Of a stretch of 64,000 nucleotides of DNA, positions 62,826 through 64,000 are shown piece by piece. A model generated the notes under the pieces. That model had not been told where the DNA came from. It saw only the letters and a program-made list of their open reading frames with translations, and did no database searches. The stretch comes from Rhodococcus sp. KBS0724. GTDB lineage: Bacteria > Actinomycetota > Actinomycetes > Mycobacteriales > Mycobacteriaceae. Each line of letters begins with the position of its first letter. Positions within the stretch are counted from its first letter, which is position 1. A program made the translations under genes and the position numbers. The DNA is taken from positions 2,328,001-2,392,000 of the forward strand of contig NZ_VCBX02000001.1 in NCBI RefSeq assembly GCF_005938745.2, in the 5' to 3' direction.

Positions 62826-62842
62826 TTATCGATCTGGGGTGA

Positions 62843-64000
62843 TCAATCCTTGACGAGCACCGGCGCAGCATTGGCGGCCGGGATTGCCGTGCCGTCCTTC
62901 AGCTTGCGGCCCAGTACCGATTTGCGGTGACCGTAGGCGAAGTACACGACAACGCCGATCGCCATCCAGACCACAAATCGAATCCAGGTTTCGACCGACA
63001 GGTTGAGCATGAGCCAACCGCAGGCGAGAACCGCGAGAATCGGAACGAACGGTACCCACGGCACGCGGAATCCACGCGGCAGATCGGGGCGGGTGCGGCG
63101 AAGGACGATGACGCCGACGCAGACGAGCACAAAGGCGAACAGCGTGCCGATGTTGACCATCTCTTCGAGAGTTCCCATGGGGAAGAAGGCTGCGAGCACT
63201 GCGACGATTCCGCCGACGATCAGCGTGATGCGCAGCGGGATGCCCTTGCTCGTGGTCTTGGCAAGCTTCCGGGGCATCAAGCCGTCACGGGACATGGCAA
63301 ACAGGACGCGGGTCTGGCCGAGCATCATGACCATGACCACGGTGGTCAGGCCGGCGAGGCCGCCGAAGTTGATGGCAGTTTGTGCCCATCCGATTCCGTT
63401 GGCTTCGAAGGCGGTGGCGAGCGTGGCGCTCGAGTCGCCGACGAGGGGGCTGCCGTCCTTGAGTTCGGTGTACTTGACCATGCCGGTCAGAACCAGCGTG
63501 ACAGCGACGTACAGGACGGTCACGATGGCGAGTGAGCCGAAGATTCCGCGTGGCAGTGACTTCTGGGGGTTCTTCGTCTCTTCGGCGGTGGTGGCGACGA
63601 CGTCGAATCCGATGAAGGCAAAGAAGACCAGGCTGGCGGCGGCCAGCAGGCCGTAGGCGCCGTAACTGCTTCCGCCGGCTCCGGTGAGCCAGGAGAACAG
63701 GGTCTGGTGAATTCCGCTTGCCGTGCTCTCAGCGCCTTCGGCGGGCGGGATGAAGGGAGAGTAGTTCTCCTTCTTGATGTAGAACGCACCGACGACGATG
63801 ACAAGAAGTACAACCGCGATCTTGATCGCGGTGATGACGGCAGAGACTCGGGACGAAACCTTGGTGCCGATCGCGAGAATGAGCGTGATGGCTCCGATGA
63901 TGAGCAGTGCGCCCCAGTCGAAGCTGATCGATCCGATGTGGGCTGTGGTGCTCCCGCTGGCTCCGATCACGTTGCCGAGGTACAGCGACCAACCCTTGCC
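62843..64000 (-). CDS. APC-superfamily amino-acid permease, cut by the window end
   Basis: The frame stays open to base 64000, so only the C-terminal 385 residues are seen; the N-terminal segments lie outside. It reads GKGWSLYLGNVIGASG at the boundary. About nine membrane helices remain, with FFAFIGFDVVATTAEETKNP (the conserved TM6 region with Glu) and MTRVLFAMSRDGLMP-like LGQTRVLFAMSRDGLMPRKL. The C-terminal pattern VWMAIGVVVYFAYGHRKS is typical of the cationic amino-acid transporter (CAT/YfnA) branch. Substrate is inferred from family only. Confidence 0.9.
   Translation of the reverse strand, partial: GKGWSLYLGNVIGASGSTTAHIGSISFDWGALLIIGAITLILAIGTKVSSRVSAVITAIKIAVVLLVIVVGAFYIKKENYSPFIPPAEGAESTASGIHQTLFSWLTGAGGSSYGAYGLLAAASLVFFAFIGFDVVATTAEETKNPQKSLPRGIFGSLAIVTVLYVAVTLVLTGMVKYTELKDGSPLVGDSSATLATAFEANGIGWAQTAINFGGLAGLTTVVMVMMLGQTRVLFAMSRDGLMPRKLAKTTSKGIPLRITLIVGGIVAVLAAFFPMGTLEEMVNIGTLFAFVLVCVGVIVLRRTRPDLPRGFRVPWVPFVPILAVLACGWLMLNLSVETWIRFVVWMAIGVVVYFAYGHRKSVLGRKLKDGTAIPAANAAPVLVKD

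Overview
The window looks like a chromosomal segment of a mycolic-acid actinomycete, most likely Rhodococcus of the R. erythropolis/qingshengii type (inference). Codon use is GC-rich, with many GTG and some TTG starts. There is a mycobacterial-type FAS-II operon (fabD-acpM-kasA-accD6), a homodimeric pyruvate dehydrogenase E1 and an R. ruber ADH-A-like dehydrogenase. From memory of M. tuberculosis H37Rv, the gene order follows Rv2220-Rv2247 (glnE, glnA2, caeA, panB, RNase H/CobC, zinc-ribbon protein, Nif3, CobC, PtkA, PtpA, SURF1, CobD, ahpE, DUF3052, aceE, PucR regulator, fabD, acpM, kasA, accD6), broken by inserted blocks. A second block resembles Rv3005c-Rv3010c (pfkA, gatB, lppZ, doxX).

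Layout. 1-2.2 kb is accessory: a HicB-like antitoxin, a small Sm/Hfq-like protein, tRNA-Met, and an AT-richer stretch with one lipoprotein. 2.2-11.7 kb is a polyol module: mannitol dehydrogenase and sorbitol-type dehydrogenase, divergent from a SorC regulator and a four-gene ABC transporter, then a PfkB fructokinase. Together they would import hexitols, oxidise them to ketose and phosphorylate it. 11.9-14.5 kb holds an NDMA-dependent alcohol dehydrogenase behind a KstR-like box, a serine hydrolase and a DUF3145 gene. 14.6-23.1 kb, on the minus strand, carries aceE, a FasR-type regulator and the FAS-II operon. 23.3-25.2 kb has a lipoprotein, DUF3052, AhpE and tRNA-Val.

25.6-30.4 kb is an inserted small biosynthetic locus: an FAD aromatic hydroxylase, a YceI lipid-binding protein, a GT1 glycosyltransferase and a type III polyketide synthase. 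It is the best candidate here for an undescribed pathway, possibly a glycosylated or oxidised phenolic lipid. 30.4-37.7 kb holds cobalamin genes (cobD, cobC-like, RNase H-phosphatase) around SURF1, PtpA/PtkA, Nif3 and a zinc-ribbon coiled-coil protein. 37.7-41.9 kb has a transporter, DUF1697, the RNase P RNA, a 30-codon ORF with its own signals, a SPOR-like small protein and an RNB nuclease. 41.9-50.4 kb holds pip, a lipoprotein, panB, caeA, glnA2 and glnE.

50.4-55.3 kb carries a spermidine-synthase-like gene and a membrane hydrolase/phospholipase A2 pair, divergent from a two-component system across a repeat-rich intergenic region. 55.4-64 kb has pfkA, gatB, an ADH, a DUF222/HNH (13E12-type) gene, lppZ, doxX and the 3' part of an amino-acid permease cut by the window end. 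No CRISPR array, intact insertion sequence, prophage or rRNA was seen.
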